Notes under the pieces: generated by a model
The model's input: only the letters and a program-made list of their open reading frames with translations
Databases searched by the model: none
Told to the model about the DNA's origin: nothing
Translations under genes and position numbers: made by a program
Shown: in pieces, positions 18,144 through 25,860 of the stretch
Layout: each line of letters starts with the position of its first letter
Numbering within the stretch: position 1 is the first letter of the stretch
Source: Nocardia suismassiliense
GTDB taxonomy: Bacteria; Actinomycetota; Actinomycetes; Mycobacteriales; Mycobacteriaceae
DNA length: 64,000 bases
NCBI RefSeq assembly: GCF_900269665.1
Contig: NZ_LT985361.1
Location: forward strand, 5,595,089-5,659,088
Reading direction: 5' to 3'

Positions 18144-18743
18144 GTGAGTGGTTTCGTGCGGGTGTGGTGCCTGCGTCATGCCGAATCGGAGAATGTTGTC
18201 GCGGGTGTGTCCGGAGCTGTGCCGTTGTCGCCGTTGACATCACGCGGTTATCGCCAGGCTGCGGCGGCGGGCTGCGTTTTGGCCGACGAGCCGATTGCCG
18301 GGGTCTATTGCAGTACTGCGCTGCGTACTCGGCAAACCGCCGCCGCTCTGCTCGAGGGCCGCGATATCGACATCGTGGCGTTGCCCGAGTTGGTCGAGGT
18401 CGGGATCGGCGCGGCAGAGGCGACGGTCGATCCCCGCGTTCGGCGGCTGGCCGCAGAAGTCTTGCGGCGGTGGATAGTCGACCGGCAGCTCGAGCGACGA
18501 GTCGCCGACGGTGAATCCGGAACACAGGTATTGGCTCGGATGACAACGGCTTTGGAGAAGGTCAGGCGGGCACATGAGGGTGAGTCCGTTGTGCTCATCG
18601 GTCATGTGGCAAGTCTGAGTGTGACGTTGGCGCCACTCTGCGGCCTTGGCGCTCGGGTGTGGGGCCACCCGCTGCCGCATGCCGTGCCGTTTATCGTCGA
18701 ATGGGACGGCAGATCCTGGCAGTGTCAATCTTGGCCCACGTAA
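18144..18743 (+). CDS. Histidine phosphatase (phosphoglycerate mutase-like) family protein
   Basis: 199-residue protein with the branch-1 histidine phosphatase signature LRHAES near the N-terminus, the second conserved arginine in CSTALRTRQTAAAL, and the second catalytic histidine in VVLIGHVASL. It would carry out phosphoryl transfer through a phosphohistidine intermediate on an unknown phosphoester. The GTG at 18144 is preferred over the upstream ATG (18105) because the family sequence starts there (FVRVWCLRHAES) and GCAGGAT lies before it. Confidence 0.82.
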   Translation: MSGFVRVWCLRHAESENVVAGVSGAVPLSPLTSRGYRQAAAAGCVLADEPIAGVYCSTALRTRQTAAALLEGRDIDIVALPELVEVGIGAAEATVDPRVRRLAAEVLRRWIVDRQLERRVADGESGTQVLARMTTALEKVRRAHEGESVVLIGHVASLSVTLAPLCGLGARVWGHPLPHAVPFIVEWDGRSWQCQSWPT

Positions 18744-18812
18744 CCGCCGTCAACCCGCGCGAGTCGCGACGTAGCGGATTGAGTTTCGATGCTTCGACCT
18801 CTTCCGGCACCG

Positions 18813-19262
18813 TCAGGTGGGTTCGACGCGGAATATCGCGATGCGCTCGGCTGCGGCGGCCAGCGCCTCTGGTGTGGCTTCCTCGATCAGGCCGGTTTTG
18901 ACGAACCATTCGTCGAGCTTCGCCGGGCTGTTCGCGACATGGTCGCGTAGCAGCGAACGGCGTTCTTCCACAGGAAGTTCCACCATTCGCACTACTGAGG
19001 AGCGTCGGCCACGGGCCAGCGTGACTGTCGGCGAGGCCCGAACGTTGGCTACCCAGGCCGACTTTGGATACGCCTGGAAGATATAGCGTGCGCCAGCGAG
19101 TCGGAGTACCGAGACCGGCACCTCACGCAGCGCACCGGTGCGTCGGCCGACGACTGTGAGGATGTGCATGTCCGAGAAGGCGACACCCCGCTTCTGGAGC
19201 AAGGTGACCAGCCTGTTGAGTCGATTTACATTGCGGCGCAGTCGTTCCGGCTGTCGAGTCAT
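18813..19262 (-). CDS. Deazaflavin (F420)-dependent nitroreductase-like protein
   Basis: 149-residue member of the Ddn/FDOR-A split-barrel family, which uses coenzyme F420 in mycobacteria and Nocardia. Visible signatures are ILTVVGRRTGALREVPVSVLRLAGARYIFQAYPKSAWVANVRASPTVTL, containing the GRxTG and WVxNxRA elements, and WFVKTGLIEEATPEAL near the C-terminus. Substrates could be quinones or nitro compounds. It is divergent from the SnoaL-like gene at 19502, with a 239-base promoter region between. Confidence 0.88.
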   Translation of the reverse strand: MTRQPERLRRNVNRLNRLVTLLQKRGVAFSDMHILTVVGRRTGALREVPVSVLRLAGARYIFQAYPKSAWVANVRASPTVTLARGRRSSVVRMVELPVEERRSLLRDHVANSPAKLDEWFVKTGLIEEATPEALAAAAERIAIFRVEPT

Positions 19263-19501
19263 AGTTCGTCCTTAACGGTTTCAGGCATACAACGATGATC
19301 GGCGAGTGTTCTGGCGTCGCTCTTGCGCGGCACTGTCGTGGTATTGACCTTGGCTGCTGCGGCCGTGGGAATAGGCGAAAACTACCGACGCGGGTAGTCC
19401 GCACAGCCAGCACAGTGGTGGCACACCCGAACGCACTGCCGCTTCATGGTCGACCACCAGGGTCACTCACCCATGGGGCACCCAACAGCAGGAGGACAAC
19501 A

Positions 19502-19915
19502 ATGACCACCGCGACCCATCCAGCGCGCACCGCCAGCCAAGCCTTGCACGCCGCGGTCCGGGCGGGCGACAAGGATGCCTGGTTGGATATGTTCGCCGTG
19601 AACGCGATCGTCGAAGACCCGGTCGGCCCTTCGCATTTCGACCCGGAAGGTGCGGCACACCGAGGCCGCGACGCCATCTCGGCGTTCTGGGACAAGGCTA
19701 TTGCGCACAACGAGTCGATCGAGTTCCTGTTCGAAGACTCCTTCGCCTGCGGCAGCGAAGTCGCCTACATCGGCAAGGTCCGCAGCCACGCCGCTGGTCA
19801 AGTGATCGACGCCGAGGGCGTGTTCATCTATAAAGTCGACGAGGCGGGCAAGATCCTCGCCGTGCGAGCCTTCTGGGAGGCCGAGCGCACCATGGCGACC
19901 ATGAGACCTGCCTGA
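19502..19915 (+). CDS. SnoaL/NTF2-like ketosteroid-isomerase-fold protein
   Basis: 137 residues of a single NTF2-like cone-shaped domain (LHAAVRAGDKDAWLDMFAVNAIVEDPVGPSHFDPEG, then EAAGKILAVRAFWEAERT-type ending). The ATG at 19502 has a textbook AGGAGG seven bases before it; the open frame back to 19295 is not coding. Members include steroid isomerases and polyketide cyclases, so the reaction cannot be given. It converges on the ECF41 sigma factor gene, whose C-terminal domain has the same fold. Confidence 0.85.
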   Translation: MTTATHPARTASQALHAAVRAGDKDAWLDMFAVNAIVEDPVGPSHFDPEGAAHRGRDAISAFWDKAIAHNESIEFLFEDSFACGSEVAYIGKVRSHAAGQVIDAEGVFIYKVDEAGKILAVRAFWEAERTMATMRPA

Positions 19916-19964
19916 CGCCAGTCGCTTTCACCGGAAGACGTATCAGGGCCGTGCGATCATCGGT

Positions 19965-20852
19965 TCAGGGGGCCGTCCAGGAACGTAACTTCTCCGGGTT
20001 CCGGATCGCCCAGATGCGACTGATTCGGTCGTGGGTGATGTCGAAGGCGTAGACCGAGACGATGGTGCCGTCGAGTTGCGCCACTAGACCGGGCTGGCCG
20101 TTGACGGTTCGTTCCAGCAAGGTGACGGCGGGGCCGTAAGTGGCGATTTCGATGAACGCGTGGGCGATCTGGTCGCCGCCGTTGATCGGGTCGCGGAAGG
20201 CTAGTGCCAGGCCGCCGCCGTCAGCGGTGGCGATCGCCTGCGGGTCGAGCAGGCCGATCAGGGCCTCGATATCCTTTGTTTCCCAAGCTTTTTTGAAATC
20301 ACGCACAACCTCGGAACGCTCGGTGCCCGATGGGCTTCGTGAGGTATCGATGCGGCGGCGGGCACTGAATGCGAGCTGGCGGCAAGCCGCCGGGGAGCGC
20401 CCGACGATGTCGGCGACCTCGGCGAAGGAATACCGGAAGACGTCGTGCAGCACGAACGACACTCGCTCGGCCGGCGTCATGGAGTCCAGCACGATGAGGA
20501 ATGCCATGCTGATCGACTCGTCGAGGGTGATCCGGTCGGCCGGATCGACGCAGGCGCGACCACCGCTCGAGGACCGATCGGGTACCGGCTCCGGAATCCA
20601 TTCGCCCACATAACTTTCCCGCCTGGCGCGGGCCGAGCCGAGCAGGTCGAGGCAGATGCGGCTTGCGACCGTCGTCAACCACGCCCCCGGCACCGTCACT
20701 TCCGCTCGCTGCCCCGCGGAGAGGGCGTACCAGCGCGCGTAAGTCTCCTGCACCACATCCTCGGCCTCGGCCAGCGAGCCGAGCAGCCGGTAGGCGACAT
20801 TGATCAGCTGACGGCGCTCCTTGATCACCTCGGGCAGGTGCGGGTCGGTCAT
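19965..20852 (-). CDS. sigJ: ECF41/SigJ-type sigma factor with C-terminal SnoaL domain
   Basis: 295-residue extracytoplasmic-function sigma factor of the ECF41 type, which is regulated by its own C-terminal SnoaL-like domain instead of a separate anti-sigma factor. Region 2 is near residues 12-75 (INVAYRLLGSLAEAEDVVQETYARW), region 4 near 130-180 (ERVSFVLHDVFRYSFAEVADIVGRSPAACRQLAFSARRRI), and the SnoaL domain from about 195 (FKKAWETKDIEALIGLLDP). The ATG at 20852 is chosen for its GAAGGAG site. The gene is divergent from an FMN reductase, a plausible target since ECF41 factors usually control a neighbouring oxidoreductase. The symbol is by analogy with mycobacterial SigJ. Confidence 0.88.
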   Translation of the reverse strand: MTDPHLPEVIKERRQLINVAYRLLGSLAEAEDVVQETYARWYALSAGQRAEVTVPGAWLTTVASRICLDLLGSARARRESYVGEWIPEPVPDRSSSGGRACVDPADRITLDESISMAFLIVLDSMTPAERVSFVLHDVFRYSFAEVADIVGRSPAACRQLAFSARRRIDTSRSPSGTERSEVVRDFKKAWETKDIEALIGLLDPQAIATADGGGLALAFRDPINGGDQIAHAFIEIATYGPAVTLLERTVNGQPGLVAQLDGTIVSVYAFDITHDRISRIWAIRNPEKLRSWTAP

Positions 20853-20985
20853 GGTCGGCTCCTTCGGTCTGTGCGCGCTCACTGAATCGACGAATCAGCG
20901 ACCCGATTTGTGAGGCGGCCTGACATTCCGGGCGGCTGTGTCGTCGGAAGGTCATGACATCTTCAGCGAACCAGAGGTTCCGGCC

Positions 20986-21570
20986 ATGAGCAGCATCGGC
21001 ATCATCCTCGGCAGCACCCGGCCCAACCGCCGGGGTGAGCAGGTCGCGCAGTGGGTCCTGAATACGGCAGCACAGCGCGGCGACGCCGAATTCGAACTGA
21101 TTGATCTGCGCGACCATCCCCTACCGCATCTGGACGAGCCCATGCCGCCGATGCTCGGACCTTCGATACATCCGCACACCCGCGAATGGGCCGAGCGGAT
21201 CCGCCCATTCGACGGCTTCGTGGTCGTGACCCCGGAGTACAACGGCGGCATGCCGGGAGTGTTGAAGAACGCCATCGACCACCTGTGTAAGGAATGGGCC
21301 GACAAGGCGGTCGGCTTCGTCTCCTACGGCGTGAGCGGCGGTGCGCGCGCCGTGGTGCAGTTGCGCATGGTGTGCAGCACGCTGGGGATGGCCGATGTGA
21401 GCCGCCCGGTGGAGATTTCGTTGCTCACCGATTTCGAGAACCACACCACCTTCACACCGCGCGACCACCACCACACTGCACTCGACACCATGCTCGATCA
21501 AGTCGTCTCCTGGAGTACCGCGCTCGCGCCGCTGCGCGCGGCCGCCGAAACCACTCTCGTCGATTCCTGA
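20986..21570 (+). CDS. NADPH-dependent FMN reductase
   Basis: 194-residue flavodoxin-like oxidoreductase. The phosphate-binding loop GSTRPNRRGEQVAQW is at residues 9-23, FMN-ring contacts PEYNGGMPGVLKNAIDHL near 82-99, and FVSYGVSGGARAVVQLR near 107-123, as in ArsH/chromate-reductase-like quinone reductases. It reduces flavin, quinones or azo compounds with NADPH. I start at the ATG at 20986, where the family begins; the frame from 20938 adds 16 non-conserved residues. It runs divergently from the ECF41 sigma factor, with a SnoaL-fold gene 9 bases downstream. Confidence 0.87.
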   Translation: MSSIGIILGSTRPNRRGEQVAQWVLNTAAQRGDAEFELIDLRDHPLPHLDEPMPPMLGPSIHPHTREWAERIRPFDGFVVVTPEYNGGMPGVLKNAIDHLCKEWADKAVGFVSYGVSGGARAVVQLRMVCSTLGMADVSRPVEISLLTDFENHTTFTPRDHHHTALDTMLDQVVSWSTALAPLRAAAETTLVDS

Positions 21571-21579
21571 GGAGCCGAC

Positions 21580-22038
21580 ATGACTATTCCCGACACCTTT
21601 CAGTCCCACGCTGAGCTCGACGAAGTAGCGCTTCGCCGGCAAATCAACAAGCTGATCGAAGCGCTGTGCGCGAAGGATCTCGACGGCGTGAAACGGCATT
21701 ACACGACCGATGTCGTGTCCTTCGATGTCGAACCGCCGCTCCAGCATGTCGGAATCGCCGCCAAACTCGAGAACTGGGCGAGAGTATTTCTGCTCTTCGA
21801 GACAGTGAACTACGAGATCCGCGATCTCACGTTCACCGTGGGCGGTGACGTGGCATTCGGTCACGCCTTCGCACGTCTGCACGGCACGCTGAACAACGGA
21901 GAGACAACGACCGGAATGTGGGTCCGGGCCACGTTCGGCATGCGCAAAATCGACCACACTTGGTTGATCGCGCACGACCAAGCCTCGGTTCCGTTCGAGA
22001 TCCACAGTGGCAGAGGCGTAGTCGACCTCGAGCCCTGA
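21580..22038 (+). CDS. SnoaL-like/ketosteroid-isomerase-fold protein
   Basis: 152-residue NTF2-fold protein resembling the calcium/calmodulin-type and YybH-like SnoaL families (INKLIEALCAKDLDGVKRHYTTDVVSFDVEPPLQHVG, AFARLHGTLNNGETTTGMWVRATFGMRKIDHTWLIAHDQASVPFEI). A GAGGAG site precedes the ATG by six bases. It lies 9 bases after the FMN reductase stop and so is in the same operon, perhaps part of the ECF41 regulon. No reaction is assigned. Confidence 0.85.
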   Translation: MTIPDTFQSHAELDEVALRRQINKLIEALCAKDLDGVKRHYTTDVVSFDVEPPLQHVGIAAKLENWARVFLLFETVNYEIRDLTFTVGGDVAFGHAFARLHGTLNNGETTTGMWVRATFGMRKIDHTWLIAHDQASVPFEIHSGRGVVDLEP

Positions 22039-22041
22039 CGA

Positions 22042-22392
22042 GACGCCACTTCGAAACAGGTCGGCGCCGGGATCGCCAGGCGGCGGACTCGTCGCCGTCG
22101 ATCTCGACCAGTCCGCCGAACTTTCAGCCGAGTACTCGGTTGCCGCGGACTCGGCGAGTTCGGCGATCAACTGGTCGAGATCATCGACCACTATCGGGCC
22201 GATCGTCGCGCGGTAGCGGTCGGTGTGCTCGGGTGCGCCTGCGATGAGCAGGAAGTCACCGATCGCGGCGAAGTCGGCTTACTCGAAGGTGAATCGCAGA
22301 TCGGCGGACGTGCCGACGAGTTTCTCGTAGGTCGGCAGCGCGGCGTCGAGATCGGCTACGAACAGGCGGGCGTAAGTCTTCAATATCTGCAC
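22042..22392 (-). pseudogene. Decayed VOC-family protein gene
   Basis: On the minus strand a GTG at 22392 opens a VOC-type N-terminus (QILKTYARLFVADLDAAL, PTYEKLVGTSADLRFTFE). It is broken by a TAA at 22279-22281, and the same frame then continues with clear homology (ADFAAIGDFLLIAGAPEHTD, GPIVVDDLDQLIAELAE). After about residue 85 the sense is lost by deletion or frameshift; a piece such as GGLVEIDGDE appears in another frame. I therefore call it a pseudogene. Its start lies only 15 bases from the start of the divergent CoaD paralogue. Confidence 0.65.
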
Positions 22393-22407
22393 CTCGGCGA
22401 AGCTACG

Positions 22408-22914
22408 GTGGAGTGCACCGGGTCTTTCGACCCGGTTACCAATGGCCATCTCAACGTGTTCGAGCGGGCGGCAGCCCAGTTCGACGAGCTCGTGGTCACG
22501 GTCATGGTCAACGCATCCAAGAAGACGATGTTCACCATCGACGAGCGGATCGAGATGCTGCGGGAAGTCACCGCTGGCATCGGCAATGTTCGGGTGACGT
22601 CCTGGCAGGGACTGCTGGCGGACTTCGTGCGTGCGGAGGGTATCACCGCGATTGTGAAGGGACTGCGCTGCGGCGACCTCGATTACGAGCTGTCCATGGC
22701 ACGGATGAACCGCGCGCTCACCGATGTGGACACGATCTTCGTTGCCAGCGACCCTACCTACGGGTTCCTGTCCAGCTCGTTGGTCAAGGAGGTCGCTGCA
22801 TCGGGTGGCGACCTCAGCGACCTCCTGCAGCCGGCTGTGCACAATAAGCTGCTGGAACGACTGGTGGAACTGCAGGTCGGGTGGGTGCTCGAGCTCGGCG
22901 GCGAGGACGGCTAG
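22408..22914 (+). CDS. Pantetheine-phosphate adenylyltransferase paralogue (CoaD-like)
   Basis: 168 residues closely following CoaD, which makes dephospho-CoA from 4'-phosphopantetheine and ATP. Active-site motifs are present: GSFDPVTNGH near the start (the family's T/HxGH nucleotide-binding motif) and YGFLSSSLVKEVA near 115-127. The only usable start in frame is the GTG at 22408, which trims the first strand; the usual AVCPGSFDP reads VECTGSFDP here. No good ribosome site is seen. The gene is not in a housekeeping context and is head-to-head with a VOC pseudogene, so I think it is a second, possibly diverging, copy and the essential coaD lies elsewhere. Confidence 0.75.
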   Translation: MECTGSFDPVTNGHLNVFERAAAQFDELVVTVMVNASKKTMFTIDERIEMLREVTAGIGNVRVTSWQGLLADFVRAEGITAIVKGLRCGDLDYELSMARMNRALTDVDTIFVASDPTYGFLSSSLVKEVAASGGDLSDLLQPAVHNKLLERLVELQVGWVLELGGEDG

Positions 22915-23206
22915 GCGCAGCGACCCGAATCGGGGTCGGCCAGACCCCTCATCGACAACAACTCGGTCACAGAATTCAGCAGTGGCGCGACGTGCCTACT
23001 CAGCTGGAGTGGCAATTAAGCTGGCGGCCAAGCAATTCGACGATGAGAAAGATCATTGTCATCTTGACAACCAGGGCGACTCCCGAGAGGGTGGCAGGCA
23101 GTCGTCACCGTGGGGCGTGGCCAACTACAGGAGGGGATTCGATGTCATTACCAACCACAGCAGGGCGCAGTCCCGCACTGTGGTCAGAAGGCTATGCGGT
23201 GATGTG
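22915..23206. other. Non-coding lead-in to the type VII substrate cassette
   Basis: 292 bases without a convincing gene; frames reading through it are extensions of shadows. The base composition becomes noticeably more AT-rich towards the right (for example AAGATCATTGTCATCTTGAC near 23050), matching the cassette that follows. The cassette promoter should be here, but I see no clear -10/-35 pair. Confidence 0.4.
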
Positions 23207-24001
23207 ATGGCGGCCGGGGGATACTTCAATCACTACGACGATCCCGATGAGTACTGGGATGAAGAGCCACTTGTACCGACGAGGTCCAACGCCGCTCAGC
23301 CCGCTTCTGTGCCCCCTGTCGAGCTTAGACCGTCGTCGGCAGTCACAAAGCCGTCGCCGCCACCGGCTGAGGAATCCTTCGTGGTGGCCGACTCATCCGC
23401 AACACCCACCCGTATCGGGTCATCCTTCGCCTCGATGGAACTCGACCGAGGATGCCTCCCGATCCGCATTCTGATTCGTCCACAGTGGGGCCGCTACGTC
23501 GCCCCACAAGAGGTAGGCGACGAACTCATGGCGGCCTACAGAGCTGCCGTGGAGAGGCGCCTAGACCAGTTGTACGCATCTGGTCGTCGGCCGAGTCCGC
23601 AAGAGATTTCGGAGGCAGCCATCCCGGATCACCGGACGATGCTGATGGTATTGCTCGAGACGCGGACCTGGGAACAATACAGCATCGTGTCCAGCAGTAT
23701 GATAAACAGCGGCCATTTTGAAGCGTCAGGTCAAGTCATATTTCACGGACAACATCCCGTCAGGATCACCGCTGACGTATCCCGGCTGCTGTCGATCGAG
23801 GTGCAAAATGAGTGGGCAGCGACCGCGGAGCCCGATCGAATCGTAGACGAAATCCTGTGGTGCGCTGATCAGATCCGTTCCATGCGTCCGAAGTACATCG
23901 TACGGGGAGACTATTCGCGTTATTCGGACGATGATCTTGAATATCAGCTGGACCACCATCGGCTGCGGCTTCTAGAAGAACGGATGGGCAATGGCAGATA
24001 A
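23207..24001 (+). CDS. Type VII secretion-associated protein, possibly EspD/EspH-like
   Basis: 264-residue protein, first of four overlapping genes. Residues 1-75 are acidic then Pro/Ser-rich (YFNHYDDPDEYWDEEP, SPPPAEES), a disordered N-terminus. From about 85 there is a compact domain (CLPIRILIRPQWGRYVAPQEVGDELMAAYRAAVERRLDQLYASG) resembling the ESX-associated proteins encoded beside EspC-type genes in mycobacteria and Nocardia; I call that loosely. The ATG at 23207 is chosen because the protein's character begins there; GTG at 23204 is an alternative and the ribosome site is weak. Its stop overlaps the next gene by 11 bases. Confidence 0.55.
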   Translation: MAAGGYFNHYDDPDEYWDEEPLVPTRSNAAQPASVPPVELRPSSAVTKPSPPPAEESFVVADSSATPTRIGSSFASMELDRGCLPIRILIRPQWGRYVAPQEVGDELMAAYRAAVERRLDQLYASGRRPSPQEISEAAIPDHRTMLMVLLETRTWEQYSIVSSSMINSGHFEASGQVIFHGQHPVRITADVSRLLSIEVQNEWAATAEPDRIVDEILWCADQIRSMRPKYIVRGDYSRYSDDDLEYQLDHHRLRLLEERMGNGR

Positions 24002-24302
24002 GCTGACCCTGAACCTGAGAGCGATGAGATTGGCCGCCACCAGCTGGGGTGAAGCCGCCGCAAATCTCAAGGCCGGAGTTGAGACAACAAAAAGACTTGA
24101 AATCACTGCGTCAGAAGCAGGCACGTTCGCGGAAGCCCTGTCGAAGTATCAACCAGCCCCCGGCTACTTCCGAGACAGGCTGAATGAGGGTGTCACTGTT
24201 TTCGAGGACATCGGTAAGGTCCTTAAAACTGCAGCCGACACATATGAAGCGGAAGACCTCGCCAATAAAGGAAAGCTGGCGAAAATCGAGGGGGAATTAT
24301 GA
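23991..24302 (+). CDS. EspC/WXG100-like type VII secretion substrate
   Basis: 103-residue, almost fully helical protein (a hairpin of two amphipathic helices). Near the C-terminus it carries YEAED, which fits the YxxxD/E export signal of type VII substrates, directly after the second helix (VLKTAADTYEAEDLANKGK). Size and layout match the EspC/DUF2580 ESX-associated family. It would be exported by an ESX machine encoded elsewhere, probably as a partner of the 24299 product, whose gene overlaps its stop by 4 bases (ATGA). Confidence 0.72.
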   Translation: MADKLTLNLRAMRLAATSWGEAAANLKAGVETTKRLEITASEAGTFAEALSKYQPAPGYFRDRLNEGVTVFEDIGKVLKTAADTYEAEDLANKGKLAKIEGEL

Positions 24303-25192
24303 CAGTCGCAGACGACAGGCGCAGTTTGCTCGAAAAGTCATCGTATCTGCGCGCGAAGGTAATCGAAGTGGGAGATCTGCCGGCAAAGGTGGACTCAGCC
24401 TGCGGACATCTCGTCAAGCTTGTTCGGGCGAACGGGTACGCCGGCGGGGTTGTCAACCCGGTGGGGGTATTGACCGGGTCCGTGGAAGATATGGTCGACG
24501 AGATTTGGGCCGAACGCGACAAGGCAAATACTGCCATTCGAGAAACCTGGCAAAAACTCAAGGCGCTCGAACCAGATCTGGATGTTCCAGTGAAGTTCAT
24601 CGACGTCGCGAACGATTGGCGCAACCTCAGGAATAATGTGGTCGCCGCAGGAGGCGACTTCATCGACACCAAGCTCTCCGAGTGGTCGGGCGATGCCGCT
24701 ACCAGGTATGAAGAAATGCGCACAACCAGACAGCAGCCGGCGCTGGACAACTTACCACCAGAATTTGAGAAGATCGCCGTCAGCTTGGAGGCTATTGCTG
24801 CGGGGGAACTGACTCTCTATGGGGAGATTGCCACGAAAGTGCAGGAGATGATCTCCAAGGTTGAGGACGGCTTTTTCAGCAGCGTCAAGAGCCTTCTTTC
24901 CATATCGTTCTCAGGTGCGCTTTCCGTTGCGCAGGAGCTGGTAAAGGTGGTTGAGGCCGCACGGACTCTCGTCATCGGCCTGGTAAAAAGCATGGGGGAA
25001 TCCGCAAAGACAAATATAATCGAAGGTAACAAGATATCGCAGATCACGGCGATTCAAAAAGGCCTTCCTGACAACAAATGGCCCAGTGGTGTTAAATCTT
25101 CCTACGGTGCTGGTATCGAAGGAGTTCGGGAAGCGATCGGCGACGCGTCTACGAAAGACGGCGACAAATCGGATTGGACGGTGCCTCAGTGA
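24299..25192 (+). CDS. WXG-motif helical protein, putative type VII secretion partner
   Basis: 297-residue helical protein with a strong GAGGGGG site before its ATG. The first 120 residues form long helices; a WSG turn (LSEWSGDAATRYEEM, near residues 128-142) fits the WxG signature of ESX proteins. The C-terminal third contains a hydrophobic helical stretch (VKSLLSISFSGALSVAQELVKVV) and a polar tail. It has no enzymatic motif, so it is more likely a structural substrate or chaperone-bound effector than a nuclease-type toxin. Coupled by ATGA upstream and GTGA downstream. Confidence 0.65.
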   Translation: MTVADDRRSLLEKSSYLRAKVIEVGDLPAKVDSACGHLVKLVRANGYAGGVVNPVGVLTGSVEDMVDEIWAERDKANTAIRETWQKLKALEPDLDVPVKFIDVANDWRNLRNNVVAAGGDFIDTKLSEWSGDAATRYEEMRTTRQQPALDNLPPEFEKIAVSLEAIAAGELTLYGEIATKVQEMISKVEDGFFSSVKSLLSISFSGALSVAQELVKVVEAARTLVIGLVKSMGESAKTNIIEGNKISQITAIQKGLPDNKWPSGVKSSYGAGIEGVREAIGDASTKDGDKSDWTVPQ

Positions 25193-25749
25193 GGATTGGC
25201 TTGCTAGCCGTGGTCACCACTGTTGCGCTGGCTTTGGCCGCCGGGTGCTCCTCGTCGCAGCCTGCTGCCCCACCCACGTCGTCGCAGGCTCCACCGCCGA
25301 TAACGCAGGGAGAACTGTGCAATGTTCTGAAGAACTTCTTCACAACCGAGCTGCACGCAGTCGATGCGCGAACCATCCCAAACATCTCTACAGACGCCCT
25401 CCTCAAGCACGGCGGAGTGTGCGAGCTCGCCCAGGGGCAGAACCCAATCGGGAGCTACTCAGTGCGAAACGCACCGGACGACGCGGACCCAACATGGGGT
25501 CGCCGCGGATTCGTGATGACGCCAGAGTTGGGCGAGGCAGTATGGGTGTACGACCAGCGAACAGATCAGGGGAACCCTTCAAACACGGTGCGGTTTGCTA
25601 CCCGGATCAACAAGTGGAACGCAGTTCTCGAGATCCGAGATACCGAAATCCAGACGGACAAGGGCGAACTCCACCTGACAGATGACGACAAGCGCAAATC
25701 CGTCAAATTCCTCACTGAGCTGACCACAAGGTTGGCAGTCGATAGGTAG
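25189..25749 (+). CDS. Putative lipoprotein of the type VII cassette
   Basis: 186-residue lipoprotein started by the GTG at 25189, which overlaps the TGA of the previous gene (GTGA). The signal peptide ends in lipobox LAAGC, followed by a Ser/Pro/Ala linker (SSQPAAPPTSSQAPPP) and a soluble domain with two cysteines (ELCNVLKNFF, GVCELAQG) that may pair. It is similar in plan to the small DUF3558-like lipoproteins of mycobacteria, but I cannot assign it. As last gene of the cassette it probably acts on the outer face of the membrane, perhaps with the exported proteins. Confidence 0.65.
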   Translation: MRIGLLAVVTTVALALAAGCSSSQPAAPPTSSQAPPPITQGELCNVLKNFFTTELHAVDARTIPNISTDALLKHGGVCELAQGQNPIGSYSVRNAPDDADPTWGRRGFVMTPELGEAVWVYDQRTDQGNPSNTVRFATRINKWNAVLEIRDTEIQTDKGELHLTDDDKRKSVKFLTELTTRLAVDR

Positions 25750-25860
25750 ACGATTCGGGCGAGCACCCACCCGACGGCGCCGACGTCTACACGCAGGTGG
25801 CCGCCTACCTGAGCCGTCGACCCGGCAGCTAGGTGCTGGTCTGGCGGCTATCGTCGCGGT

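Noticed and set aside
21121-22191. 356-codon minus-strand frame opposite the FMN reductase and SnoaL genes
   Set aside because: Only its first 60 codons (the VOC pseudogene remnant) have family similarity; the rest is shadow.
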